From Paenibacillus typhae (GTDB lineage: Bacteria; Bacillota; Bacilli; Paenibacillales; Paenibacillaceae): DNA of 64,000 nucleotides. The stretch is from assembly GCF_900099765.1 (NCBI RefSeq), contig NZ_FNDX01000017.1:44454-108453 (forward strand). The letters run 5' to 3'. The notes under the pieces were generated by a model. It had not been told where the DNA came from. It did no database searches and saw only the letters and a program-made list of their open reading frames with translations. Both the position numbers and the translations under genes were made by a program. This document shows, piece after piece, positions 1-8,014 of the stretch (within the stretch, counting starts at the first letter, position 1; every line of letters begins with the position of its first letter).

Positions 1-916
1 TCAGGAAGGCACCGCCGGCAAGCAGAAAAGCGAGCCCGGTCAGCGGACGGGTCCAGCCCTTGTCAGCCAGTCTTCCGGCAATCGGGGAGGCTACAGCTCC
101 GGCAACACCGGCCAGGGCAAACAATGCAATACCCTGCTGGGACAGGTGATACGTATCCGCCAGCCGCAGTGAAATGGTCGTCCAGAACAGGCTGAATGTT
201 CCGAACAGGCTGGCCTGATAGATGGCCCGGCGTCGCAGCACAGGTGTATTCATCAGCAGCGTTCCCAGGGAGCGGATCAGCCCGCCGTAGCTCATAGCCG
301 GAACCGGCTGGCGCTGCGGCAGCACTCTGGACAGCAGAAGAGTAAGCAGGGCAATAATAACAGCTGAAATGGCATAAATTGCGTGCCAGCCCCAGAGCCC
401 CGAGACGAAGCTGGCCAGCGGACGGGCGAACATGATGCCGAGCAGCAGACCGCTCATAACATTACCTACTACCCGGCCCCGGTGTTCTTCAGCAGCGAGG
501 AACGAAGCGTAGGGTACCAGAATCTGAGCGGCTACAGAACCAAGGCCGATGAACAGGGAAGCGCCCAGGAACAGCCCCGCATTCGGGGCCAGTGTGGCCG
601 CAACTAGGGCCGCGACGACAACAAGGAGCGAGATCACGGTCAGGCGGCGGTTCTCGATAATATCACTGAGCGGAACGACGAACAACAGTCCGATTACATA
701 GCCGATCTGTGTCAGAGTGACGATCAGCCCCGCTGCTCCGGAGGACAGGTGTGTTGCTGCGGCGATCGGTCCGACCAGGGTCTGGGCATAGTACAGATTG
801 GCAACAATTAGTCCGCAGGAAGCGGCCAGCAGAAAGGTAATCCAGCCGGGCATTGCTGCGCTCTCCGCAGCCTTCTTCGCCCCGGTTACCCTGTTGATTT
901 GACTTACCTGATTCAT
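1..916 (-). CDS. MFS transporter, DHA1-like drug exporter (3' end cut off)
   Basis: This is the N-terminal ~305 residues of a Major Facilitator Superfamily exporter; the C-terminus lies outside the window. The start ATG at 914-916 follows a GGTGGAG ribosome site. Translation gives a short polar N-terminus, then repeated hydrophobic helices. The first helix carries [14 protein letters not shown] and the loop after helix 2 carries [13 protein letters not shown], matching the helix 2-3 loop of DHA1-type MFS proteins. It is divergent from a TetR regulator, and three similar operator-like sites lie between them, which suggests a repressed efflux pump induced by its substrate. The substrate cannot be told from sequence. 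Confidence 0.88.
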   Translation of the reverse strand, partial: MNQVSQINRVTGAKKAAESAAMPGWITFLLAASCGLIVANLYYAQTLVGPIAAATHLSSGAAGLIVTLTQIGYVIGLLFVVPLSDIIENRRLTVISLLVVVAALVAATLAPNAGLFLGASLFIGLGSVAAQILVPYASFLAAEEHRGRVVGNVMSGLLLGIMFARPLASFVSGLWGWHAIYAISAVIIALLTLLLSRVLPQRQPVPAMSYGGLIRSLGTLLMNTPVLRRRAIYQASLFGTFSLFWTTISLRLADTYHLSQQGIALFALAGVAGAVASPIAGRLADKGWTRPLTGLAFLLAGGAFL

Positions 917-942
917 ATTAACTCCACCTTTCACTTTTAAAT

Positions 943-1100
943 ACTGAACGTTTAGTTTATTAATTATGGATTTATAATATACTGAACGTTTAGTTTTGTA
1001 AATAGGCAGATTAAATATTTTTTCTTCGCCATAAATCTGCTGCTTCAGTTTTAGGATTGGCTATTTTCTCAGAATGTTTTGTATAATGAACGTATAGTTT
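943..1100. promoter_or_regulatory. Three TetR-type operator sites between MFS and TetR genes
   Basis: The near-palindrome ACTGAACGTTTAGTTT occurs at 943-958 and 981-996, and a variant AATGAACGTATAGTTT at 1085-1100. The core is symmetric around AACGTT with two mismatches. Two copies sit beside the MFS start and one beside the TetR start, as expected for a TetR repressor that controls both divergent promoters. Binding is inferred, not shown. Confidence 0.75.
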
Positions 1101-1154
1101 AGTTTTGTACCGAATGCTATATTTGAGCTGCTTATGAATCAGGAGGTCATTTTG

Positions 1155-1730
1155 ATGGATAAAAAAAGAGGACGCCCGCGCAACAACGAAGCAGAGGCTG
1201 CGATTCTGGCCGCATCCTACGAGCTGCTGCTGGAAACCGGCTTTGAAGCGGTGACGGTAGATAAAATTGCCGAGCGGGCCAAAGTAAGCAAGGCCACCAT
1301 TTACAAATGGTGGCCTAACAAAGCAGCGGTAGTCATGGACGGCTACCTCTCTGCCGCCACGGCACGCCTTCCGGTGCCTGACACGGGGTCGGTAAGAGAG
1401 GATATCGAGATCCATGCGACAAACCTGGCGGTCTTTTTGCGCAGCCGGGAGGGTATGGTCATTACCGGGCTGATCGGCGAGGGGCAATCCGATGCCGGAC
1501 TGGCCGAAGCATACCGGACCCGCTTTTTTGCCCCGCGGCGGCAGGAAGCCCGGGAGCTGCTGGAACGCGGAGTGACGCGGGGTGAGCTGAAGCCGGATCT
1601 GGATATCAGCTGCAGTATTGATCTGTTGTACGGGCCGATTTTTTACAGGCTGCTGATTACAGGCGATGTGCTGGACGAGGCTTATATCAGAACGATAATG
1701 GCTGCTGCTTTTGAGGGAATCAGACAGTAG
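1155..1730 (+). CDS. TetR/AcrR family transcriptional regulator
   Basis: A 191-residue one-component repressor. The N-terminal helix-turn-helix is clear at about residues 20-55 (AVTVDKIAERAKVSKATIYK), followed by the usual WWPNKAAVV segment. The C-terminal half is a ligand-binding and dimerisation domain that resembles the TetR_C group with a SIDLLYGPIFYRLL segment. The ATG at 1155 is preferred over an upstream in-frame ATG at 1134 because AGGAGGT sits 7 bases before it. It is divergent from the MFS exporter gene and probably represses that gene and itself through the three near-palindromes in between. Confidence 0.9.
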   Translation: MDKKRGRPRNNEAEAAILAASYELLLETGFEAVTVDKIAERAKVSKATIYKWWPNKAAVVMDGYLSAATARLPVPDTGSVREDIEIHATNLAVFLRSREGMVITGLIGEGQSDAGLAEAYRTRFFAPRRQEARELLERGVTRGELKPDLDISCSIDLLYGPIFYRLLITGDVLDEAYIRTIMAAAFEGIRQ

Positions 1731-1762
1731 CTGTAACACACCCGGTCAGAAGACACGCCGGG

Positions 1763-1930
1763 CTATTCCTTCCCTCCTGAATCCATTCTTGTATATGTAT
1801 TGATCAATTCATCCAGCTTCATGGACTGTCTGATTACCCGCGGATGAAGTAGTCCGTAGGTCTGTTCCATCTGATTAAGCCTGGTTCTTTCGTACTCTAT
1901 TTGCTTGCGCAGGATCTTGAGCTTGTCCAT
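1763..1930 (-). CDS. Spo0E-like aspartyl-phosphate phosphatase (small protein)
   Basis: A 55-residue ORF with a good ribosome site (GGGAGGT, 7 bases before ATG). Spo0E-family proteins dephosphorylate Spo0A~P and delay sporulation. The family signature, Ser-x-x-Leu/Lys-Asp-x-Leu-Ile, is visible as RQSMKLDELINTY near residues 34-46. The N-terminal helix KILRKQIEYERTRLNQM is the first arm of the expected helical hairpin. Length and motif fit the family well. It stands alone between the TetR gene and the DUF3600 gene. It implies a sporulating host. Confidence 0.85.
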   Translation of the reverse strand: MDKLKILRKQIEYERTRLNQMEQTYGLLHPRVIRQSMKLDELINTYTRMDSGGKE

Positions 1931-2052
1931 CTGCACTACCTCCCGTACATATTTTAGAGGTATATGTCAAATTATAGGACTGCTAGCTCAATGCATCATG
2001 TATAGATATTCAAGGTTTCGTATATGTGTTATCCAGCCCGTTAGAGCTGCAT

Positions 2053-2097
2053 AAGTGAAAAGGCCTGCCGGGGAGTCACCGGAGACCTTTCCACTTA
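2053..2097 (-). terminator. Terminator-like inverted repeat after the DUF3600 gene
   Basis: AAGTGAAAAGGCCTGCCGG pairs, with a few mismatches, with CCGGAGACCTTTCCACTT just after the stop codon of the minus-strand DUF3600 gene. The U-tract is weak, so this is a moderate call. Confidence 0.5.
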
Positions 2098-2098
2098 T

Positions 2099-2863
2099 TT
2101 AGGATCTTGGTTTAATCATGATACCAAGCTGCTTCAGGTAGGGTCCAAGCTCCTCATACAGCCGGCTAAACCGGGCTGTATCCTCTTCGCTCAGCCGGTC
2201 CGGATGAATGCTGCCGTCAGAGCCGGTAATTTCCGCATTATAAGCTTGCAGTTCGTTTACCAGCTGTCTGAAGGCTGTCAGCTCCGTGCCGCTGAAAACC
2301 TGCTCTCCCCGGGCCAGCTGTTCCTCCCAGAAGGTACCGCTGTCGAGGGGAGGTAATTTGCCGGAAGCAGACGGCTGTGCCTCCTTCTCTATTTTCCCGA
2401 AATACGGCTCAAGCTTCACGGTCAATTCCTGATACCTCTCCTGCTCCGCAGAGCTCAGCCGCTCCGGATGAAGGTTCCCCTTGTCATCGGCAATCCTCAG
2501 ATTGTAGCTCCCGATATCATGCAGCAGTGCTGTTAAGGCTGCAAAATCTTCTGTGCTCAGGCTGTTTTTGGCCTGCTGCAGCTTGGTCTCAAGCCTGTCA
2601 TAGCCTTCGAGTGTTCCGCCATTCTCCATAAAATGTTCCTGCGAGCCGTACACGGAATCCGCCAGATACGTATATCCGGCATAGGCTCCGGTTGGAATCA
2701 ATAAAGCGGCTGCCATTACAGTGGCTACTAGCCATTTTTTCATACGTCTTCCCCCTTGTTCCGGAGTAACCCTGCTAAGGATTTTGTCCTTCAGCTCAGG
2801 TGGAGCGCTCCAGTCTCCGGTCTCCTCCCGGAGTGCCTGCCGCAGCTGCTGTTCAAGACTCAT
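2099..2863 (-). CDS. DUF3600-type membrane protein, probable partner or anti-sigma of the ECF sigma factor
   Basis: A 254-residue protein with a short cytoplasmic N-terminus, one membrane segment near residues 43-62 (WLVATVMAAALLIPTGAYAG) and an extracytoplasmic C-terminal region. That region holds two homologous blocks: one around YNLRIADDKGNLHPERLS and one around YNAEITGSDGSIHPDRLS, so it is an internal duplication. The layout matches DUF3600 proteins found beside ECF sigma factors in Bacillales. It overlaps the 3' end of the sigma gene by 11 bases, and GGAGG 6 bases before the ATG at 2863 makes that start better than the ATG at 2869. Anti-sigma function is inferred from position and topology. 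Confidence 0.75.
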   Translation of the reverse strand: MSLEQQLRQALREETGDWSAPPELKDKILSRVTPEQGGRRMKKWLVATVMAAALLIPTGAYAGYTYLADSVYGSQEHFMENGGTLEGYDRLETKLQQAKNSLSTEDFAALTALLHDIGSYNLRIADDKGNLHPERLSSAEQERYQELTVKLEPYFGKIEKEAQPSASGKLPPLDSGTFWEEQLARGEQVFSGTELTAFRQLVNELQAYNAEITGSDGSIHPDRLSEEDTARFSRLYEELGPYLKQLGIMIKPRS

Positions 2864-3437
2864 GTGCATCCTCCACCCTTCTGATCTGGATTATGTCGGC
2901 CTGGTGCTTCCGGCGCAGCTTCTGCAGTGCAGCATGGATTCGCGACTTCACAGTACCCAGCGGTATTTCCAGAATCGCAGCGATTTCCTCCTGGGAATAC
3001 TCCTGCAGATAGTGGAGGATAACAACCTGCTTCAGCTTGAACGGCAACTGATTCACCGCCATAAGCAGCGCACGGTTCGAGAGTCTGTCTACTACCTCTC
3101 CTGCAAAATCATGCTCCATCCGCTCAGCTGCCTGCTCTGCCCGCCGGATCAGGCGGAAATGCTTCCAGCCCCTGCGGCGGTAAGCAAGGATCTGCCGCAT
3201 AACCAATCCCATCAGCCATGGTCTGAACTCGCGGGAATGATCATAACGGCCCAGTGAGCGGTGCAGCTCCATATAAATTTCCTGCACGATATCCTCAGCA
3301 TTTACCTGCTCGGAAACAAGGAAACGCACGGTTCTGTACACATCCCGTATCGTAGCTTCATACAGCTCACCGTAGGCTTGGGCGCTGCCGGCCAGCGTCC
3401 GCTCAATGAGCTGCGAGTATTCCATTGGATGCTCCAT
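2853..3437 (-). CDS. ECF sigma factor (sigma-70 family)
   Basis: A 194-residue group 4 sigma factor. Region 2 is seen at about residues 25-95 (VNAEDIVQEIYMELH, then FRPWLMGLVMRQILAYRR) and region 4 at about 125-180 (LPFKLKQVVILHYLQEYS, then EIAAILEIPLGTVKSRIH). The start ATG at 3437 has GGGGGA 7 bases upstream. It overlaps the DUF3600 membrane protein gene downstream, so the two are translated together and probably form a sigma / membrane-regulator module responding to the cell envelope. The stimulus and target promoters are unknown. Confidence 0.9.
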   Translation of the reverse strand: MEHPMEYSQLIERTLAGSAQAYGELYEATIRDVYRTVRFLVSEQVNAEDIVQEIYMELHRSLGRYDHSREFRPWLMGLVMRQILAYRRRGWKHFRLIRRAEQAAERMEHDFAGEVVDRLSNRALLMAVNQLPFKLKQVVILHYLQEYSQEEIAAILEIPLGTVKSRIHAALQKLRRKHQADIIQIRRVEDAHES

Positions 3438-3513
3438 CCGTCATTCCCCCTTCAGGCTTACACTATGTATTGGCAGGCCGGGCAGATTTCGTTCGGTTTA
3501 TTTGCGAGCAGCT

Positions 3514-3558
3514 ATAAAAAAACAGGCCCACAAGAAGATGCCTCTTGTAGACCTGTTC
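3514..3558 (-). terminator. Rho-independent terminator of the MarR gene
   Basis: On the minus strand AACAGGTCTACAAGA pairs with TCTTGTGGGCCTGTT around a GGCA loop and is followed by seven T residues. It ends the MarR transcript and insulates the sigma factor gene that follows. Confidence 0.9.
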
Positions 3559-3573
3559 CGCTGCAGCGCTGTG

Positions 3574-3990
3574 TTACAGCTTGATTCGCTCCAGCAAACC
3601 GAGCAGCTGCTGCTTCTCCTCCGGGTCAAACCCTTCATACACCGCGGCCAGCAGTGCTGCCGACACTTCCTCAAATACCGGCTGCAGTTCTCTGCCCTTA
3701 GCCGTGAGGGATAGGCGGAATATCCTTCCGTCCGTCTGATCCTGCTCCCGATTCACATATTCCAGCCGCACCAGCTTGTCTACCAGCGCTGTAATGGTAG
3801 ACTTATCCTTATCAATCGAGCTGGATAACTGATTCATCGTCATATCTTCCCGGATGAACAGCTGATACAGAATATCTCCATGTGAGGGGGCAATGCCGTG
3901 AATATGATGCTTTTTGAGCTCCCGTTCAATAAACCTGTTGCCTCTCCGGTGAATACGGCCAATGACCGCCAATATTTTGTTCTCGTCCAT
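3574..3990 (-). CDS. MarR family transcriptional regulator
   Basis: A 138-residue winged-helix regulator. Helices and wing are seen at MTMNQLSSSIDKDKSTITA, LVDKLVRLEYVNREQDQTDGR and the conserved basic wing IFRLSLTAKGREL. Length is typical for MarR. It is divergent from the DoxX gene across 289 AT-rich bases, and MarR/DoxX neighbours are common in Bacillales, so it may control that gene, for example in response to redox-active or phenolic compounds. The ribosome site before the ATG (GGGAG, one base away) is poorly spaced. Confidence 0.87.
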   Translation of the reverse strand: MDENKILAVIGRIHRRGNRFIERELKKHHIHGIAPSHGDILYQLFIREDMTMNQLSSSIDKDKSTITALVDKLVRLEYVNREQDQTDGRIFRLSLTAKGRELQPVFEEVSAALLAAVYEGFDPEEKQQLLGLLERIKL

Positions 3991-4128
3991 GCTCCCATGT
4001 TAATTTTAACCAAATAATGTGTCAAGCCCCTGCTCAATACATCATTTAGAGAACTTTGCGCAAGTCTTTTTATGTTTTGTTTTAAAAATATTCAAATTTT
4101 AGTTTGATATAAAAATTATTTCGATAAT

Positions 4129-4165
4129 TGTGATTTTTATCACACTATATGTGAAATAAATCACT
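4129..4165. promoter_or_regulatory. Tandem Fnr/Crp- or Rex-type boxes upstream of doxX-like gene
   Basis: TGTGATTTTTATCACA at 4129-4144 is a perfect TGTGA-N6-TCACA palindrome. A second copy, TGTGAAATAAATCACT, lies at 4150-4165 with one mismatch. Their centres are 21 bp apart, two helical turns. TGTGA-N6-TCACA is the Bacillus Fnr consensus, and Rex sites (TTGTGA-N6-TCACAA) are close to it, so a redox or oxygen regulator is likely. Confidence 0.65.
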
Positions 4166-4279
4166 TAATATAAAGCCATCGAAGATGATCATCCGATACC
4201 ACACAGAGAAAGCAACCCTACTGTACCGGCAAAAATAACCACGGTAAGATTCCCGACAAAACATTAAGGAGTGGATATT

Positions 4280-4816
4280 ATGTTTAACAACTGGTTCCGT
4301 ACTAATAAAATCGCTATGCTGCTGCTGACTGTCGTTCGTTTATATGTAGGCTATCAATGGATCGAGGCCGGCTGGCACAAGCTGACCGGGGGCTTCGATG
4401 CTTCCGGCTTCCTGAAAGGCGCCATCGCCAAAAGCGCCGGGGAAGATGCTACCGTACAAGCCTGGTGGGGAAGCTTCCTCCAGCATGCCGCTCTGCCGAA
4501 TGTGAATTTTTTTAACCTGCTGGTTCCTGCCGGTGAATTCCTGGTCGGTCTCGGACTGATCCTGGGTACCTTCACCACCTTCGCTGCCCTGATGGGACTC
4601 GTTATGAATGCCGCCTACCTGCTCTCGGGCACTGTAAGCACGAATGTCCAGCTGCTGCTGATGGAGGTCCTCATCATCGTATCCGCCGCGAATGCCGGTG
4701 CAATCGGCCTCGACCGCTGGGTACTGGGATACCTGCGCAGCCTGTTCCACAAAAAAGATAACTCTGCCGCTTTACGGCCTGCAGCCGCTGCACCCGGAAT
4801 GAAGCGCTCCATATAA
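4280..4816 (+). CDS. DoxX family membrane protein
   Basis: A 178-residue integral membrane protein with about four hydrophobic segments (near residues 10-30, 75-95, 98-118, 122-142). The first carries VRLYVGYQWIEAGWHKL, the usual DoxX opening, and FFNLLVPAGEFLVGLGLILG is the conserved second block. DoxX/DoxD relatives are subunits of thiosulfate:quinone oxidoreductases in archaea; in Firmicutes the role is mostly unknown and linked to redox stress. AAGGAG 8 bases upstream supports the ATG at 4280. Upstream tandem TGTGA-N6-TCACA boxes and a divergent MarR gene point to redox control. A strong terminator follows. Confidence 0.85.
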   Translation: MFNNWFRTNKIAMLLLTVVRLYVGYQWIEAGWHKLTGGFDASGFLKGAIAKSAGEDATVQAWWGSFLQHAALPNVNFFNLLVPAGEFLVGLGLILGTFTTFAALMGLVMNAAYLLSGTVSTNVQLLLMEVLIIVSAANAGAIGLDRWVLGYLRSLFHKKDNSAALRPAAAAPGMKRSI

Positions 4817-4834
4817 ATGAATAATCTTCATGCT

Positions 4835-4894
4835 GCAATGCCCCGCAGATAAGGACAACGCTCCGGCGTCCTTCTGCGGGGCATTGCTTTTTTA
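4835..4894 (+). terminator. Rho-independent terminator after DoxX
   Basis: GCAATGCCCCGCAGA pairs perfectly with TCTGCGGGGCATTGC, extended inward by AAGGAC/GTCCTT, and is followed by a T-run. Confidence 0.92.
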
Positions 4895-5063
4895 TTATTT
4901 TCCCGATCATATGTTCCATTCTTTGCCTGCGCCGCCAAAGCGTAACAAGCTTGTTTTATCAATGTTAACAGAAAGTGACCTTCACACGTTCAATTTGCTT
5001 TATACTAGTAAGAGTTACTTTTACTAGATAATTGAATAGCCTATACAAATGGAGGATTTACTC

Positions 5064-6182
5064 ATGAAAAGATGGATCGCCAGCGTGGCTGCCGCAATGC
5101 TGATTGCCGCATGCCCCTCGGCTCTTGATATAGATAAAACCTTTGCTGCTGCACCGCTTCAACTGATTGTTGACGGGGAAGCAGCGCTTACCCCCTTGCA
5201 TCCTTTTCAGGACCAGGGCATCGTGTACGTGCCGGTCAGAGTACTCACCGAGTTCTATCCTGCGGTACTGCAGTGGGACAACAAACAAAAGCTGTTAACC
5301 ATTGCTGGCGACAGCAGCAGCACAATGATTAAACCAGGCAGCCAGCTTGTGCTCTATTATGGCAGCTCGACTGCGCTTGAAGGCAAGGCTATTCTGCGGA
5401 ACGGGCGCATGTATATTCCGGCATCTGCGCTGAATCTTATATCCGGAGCCGACTTCCGGCTGGATCAGGAGCAGAATTCGGTATCCATTATATCCGGCAG
5501 TGTAAGCACAACGGTCCGCACCCCTACTGAAGCGCTTGCTGCCGCGGAGGATCACCCCGAATTCAAAATTTATGCTGCCCTGAAAGACAAAACGGCCTAT
5601 AAAGGCTATGTGCTTGAGGTAAACGGACGGAAACACAAATATGACTGGCAGACCTACCGGGATCTGAGTCATCCGCCCGAGCTTTATTATGCCGATGTCA
5701 ATCAGGACGGGCAGCCCGAAGCCGTGGTAATTCTGACACTGGGCACAGGAACGGGAATTGTGGAGCAGGAAATCCACGTCATTAATCCTCAGACCTGGCA
5801 GGAGCTAGCTGTACCTGAAGCCTGGGAGGCTGCCAGCCAGCTTATCGCCTCCAGCATTACTGCAGACGGGAAGGATATGCTCGTTTCGCTGAAGCTTGGC
5901 GGAGCACTTCCTGCGCAGGTGGAACTGCGGCTGCCGGACCGCAGCGACGATCCGAGTATCGGCGGAGCAGCAGGCATCGGTACAGTTACTTACTACAGAG
6001 TAGATAAAGGACGGCTAAAGGCTGAAGTGAACGTGACAACCGGCTTTCTGGAGAGCATCGGCAGTCTGGAGCTGATTTATAAGCCGGCGGCTTCGGGAAA
6101 AGCGCTGGAGCCGGAATCCGTCACCTTCCAGGCATACGACGAATATCCGGCAACGGTGAAGAAGCAGGCCGCCAATGATTGA
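5064..6182 (+). CDS. Secreted protein with copper-amine-oxidase N-terminal domain
   Basis: A 372-residue exported protein. Residues 1-30 form a signal peptide (KRWIASVAAAMLIAAC). Residues about 36-140 are a copper amine oxidase N-terminal-like domain, with the typical GIVYVPVRVLTEFY and NGRMYIPASALNLISG strands. The rest contains YYADVNQDGQPEAVVIL, a VCBS-like calcium-binding loop often seen in extracellular repeat proteins. The start is ATG 5064, because GGAGG lies at 5051-5055. Such domains are abundant in Paenibacillus wall-associated proteins; no enzyme activity is implied. The last 8 bases overlap the TatD-type gene, so the two are co-transcribed. Confidence 0.8.
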   Translation: MKRWIASVAAAMLIAACPSALDIDKTFAAAPLQLIVDGEAALTPLHPFQDQGIVYVPVRVLTEFYPAVLQWDNKQKLLTIAGDSSSTMIKPGSQLVLYYGSSTALEGKAILRNGRMYIPASALNLISGADFRLDQEQNSVSIISGSVSTTVRTPTEALAAAEDHPEFKIYAALKDKTAYKGYVLEVNGRKHKYDWQTYRDLSHPPELYYADVNQDGQPEAVVILTLGTGTGIVEQEIHVINPQTWQELAVPEAWEAASQLIASSITADGKDMLVSLKLGGALPAQVELRLPDRSDDPSIGGAAGIGTVTYYRVDKGRLKAEVNVTTGFLESIGSLELIYKPAASGKALEPESVTFQAYDEYPATVKKQAAND

Positions 6183-6978
6183 TGCCCATATTCACCTGGA
6201 GCAGTATGACACTGATATGCTTGAGGACATGCTGCCAGCCCTTCCAGGGCAAGGCGTTGACGGCTTAATCGCCGTCTCGATGAACCTGGATTCTTGTATG
6301 CGCACCAGGGAGCTGGCCCGGAAGGCTCCCGGACTGATTAAGCCGGCCTACGGCTATCATCCCGAGCAGCCGCTGCCCGATGAAGCAGAGTTGGCGGCGC
6401 TGCTCCGCTTTATGGAAGAACACGCCGCAGACATGGTAGCCGTAGGTGAAATCGGCCTGCCTTATTACAGCCGGGCCGAAGCGCTGGAGCGCAGCGAGTC
6501 TTTTGCGGTGGAGCCGTATGTCCGGCTGCTGGACACCCTGCTTGGCCTTGCCGCAAGGCTTGGCAAGCCTGTGGTGCTGCATGCCGTCTATGAGGATGCA
6601 CTGGCCGCCTGTGAACTGCTGGACAAGCATGGCATCCGCGATGCCCATTTTCACTGGTTCAAAGGGCCGGAGGAAGCCGTCGCCCGGATGATTCAGCGCG
6701 GCTATTATATCTCCTTCACTCCGGATATCGTCTACGAGCCGGAGATTCAGGCCCTGGCCAGACGCTATCCGCCGGAGCTGGTTATGGCGGAAACCGACGG
6801 CCCTTGGCCGTTTGAGGGGCCTTTTGCCGGCCGGCCTACGCATCCGGCCATGATCCGCAATGTCGCTGCAGCCTGGGGCGCGCTGCACGGCTATTCGCCT
6901 GCACAGGCAGAAGCGCTGCTGAGCGCGAATACGGCGCGCTTTTACCGGCTGCATGAGGGTACGGAAAGCTTAGAATAG
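6175..6978 (+). CDS. TatD family metal-dependent hydrolase
   Basis: A 267-residue TIM-barrel hydrolase. Metal ligands seen are the N-terminal DAHIHLEQYD, the glutamate in VAVGEIGLPYY, the histidine in PVVLHAVYEDA, the histidine pair in AHFHWFKG, and the terminal aspartate in VMAETDGPWPF. TatD proteins act as metal-dependent DNases or related phosphodiesterases in the cytoplasm; the true substrate of this branch is unknown. The start overlaps the CuAO-domain gene by 8 bases with no strong ribosome site, so translation is probably coupled. It converges on, and overlaps by 9 bases, the next gene on the other strand. Confidence 0.87.
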   Translation: MIDAHIHLEQYDTDMLEDMLPALPGQGVDGLIAVSMNLDSCMRTRELARKAPGLIKPAYGYHPEQPLPDEAELAALLRFMEEHAADMVAVGEIGLPYYSRAEALERSESFAVEPYVRLLDTLLGLAARLGKPVVLHAVYEDALAACELLDKHGIRDAHFHWFKGPEEAVARMIQRGYYISFTPDIVYEPEIQALARRYPPELVMAETDGPWPFEGPFAGRPTHPAMIRNVAAAWGALHGYSPAQAEALLSANTARFYRLHEGTESLE

Positions 6979-7608
6979 TTCGTCGTAATCTTCGGATTCT
7001 ACAACCCGTTCATGTCGGATATAGGACATTTCTTCTATGCCGAGAATCTCTTTGAATTTATCAGATAGCTCCATTGCCTGGTTAATGTTACGGTTAATGA
7101 AGGAGAGGCTCAGAATTTCACGGAGCTGTTCAATCTTTTCACCGGATGCCCCCAGCAGCTGAAATTGCTCCGGACGGCTGTCATTGAACAGTTCTTCAAG
7201 CTTTTGCTCAAATACAGAGGCGGCCTCAAGCTCCTCCCGGATCTTTTCCAGAGTACCTCCGAGCAGCAGCTCCGTGAAGTCTGACTCCGGATATCTTTCC
7301 TCTGCAGTATGAAAAACAATCTCTTCCTCATACTCATAGGCAATATGCAGCGTCGCAATCTCTTTTCCTTGGTGAATCAGCTGGTAGCCCCACTCATGGT
7401 CCGCAAAGTTATAGAAATATAGTACAGGCGCCTCCACTGACAGAAGCTGAATATGCTCCGGAGCCGGCCCACTGTTATACGTATCTTCTATTAAGTAAGC
7501 TATGTATTGTGCATTCAGCTGAATTATTACTGAACCGCTAACAGCATGCTTCCTGACGATGTCCCGATCCGTGGCCCGCAAAATATGACCTGATGTAAAT
7601 TCACTCAT
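6970..7608 (-). CDS. Hypothetical acidic protein, family not recognised
   Basis: A 212-residue soluble acidic protein with a strong ribosome site (AAGGAGG, 10 bases before ATG). No signal peptide, membrane segment or known catalytic motif is visible. The first half looks beta-rich with aromatics (APVLYFYNFADHEWGYQLI), the second half is helical and charged (LEKIREELEAASVFEQKLEEL). It overlaps the end of the TatD-type gene tail to tail. No function is proposed. Confidence 0.7.
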   Translation of the reverse strand: MSEFTSGHILRATDRDIVRKHAVSGSVIIQLNAQYIAYLIEDTYNSGPAPEHIQLLSVEAPVLYFYNFADHEWGYQLIHQGKEIATLHIAYEYEEEIVFHTAEERYPESDFTELLLGGTLEKIREELEAASVFEQKLEELFNDSRPEQFQLLGASGEKIEQLREILSLSFINRNINQAMELSDKFKEILGIEEMSYIRHERVVESEDYDELF

Positions 7609-7726
7609 TACTGTGAACCTCCTTATGTAGTGATATGCTGGATCTGGATATAGATAGCTGTACTTCGTGCAGCTAAACCAGCCGGATTTGCCCTATTGTA
7701 GTACTTTAAGTGTAGTTCATACAACT

Positions 7727-7766
7727 AAAAAAGCTCCATTCCCGCAAAACGGCGGGAAATGGAGAA
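7727..7766 (-). terminator. Rho-independent terminator, minus strand
   Basis: On the minus strand CTCCATTTCCCGC pairs with GCGGGAATGGAG, followed by CTTTTTT. It lies about 250 bases past the stop of the MFS gene at 8015, the nearest minus-strand gene upstream, so that transcript would have a long 3' untranslated region. Confidence 0.8.
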
Positions 7767-7921
7767 TATAGCTGCATAGAATACACTTATATGGCTGAAT
7801 CCGTTCAAAAAGCTGCTTTTAGATGTACAGAGTGCAGTTAAAGCAGCATGGCATACCGGACTGGAGCACCAGCGGATGGACTCTGGACTCAGCCCCATGG
7901 GCTGCCCTGCGTGTGTGTAAA

Positions 7922-7955
7922 AGGTACACCATATTTTAGCCAATATGGTGTACCA
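7922..7955. repeat. Perfect 13-bp inverted repeat in the MFS 3' region
   Basis: GGTACACCATATT at 7923-7935 and its exact reverse complement at 7942-7954 enclose a six-base loop. The stem is AT-rich in the centre and has no T-run, so it is not a typical terminator. The flanking 7767-8014 holds no gene that I can support. Confidence 0.6.
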
Positions 7956-8014
7956 GCAGCAGTTTGGGAGAGGCTGATGTGCTTCTTCAATTCGCTGCTT
8001 CAATCCGTCTCCCT

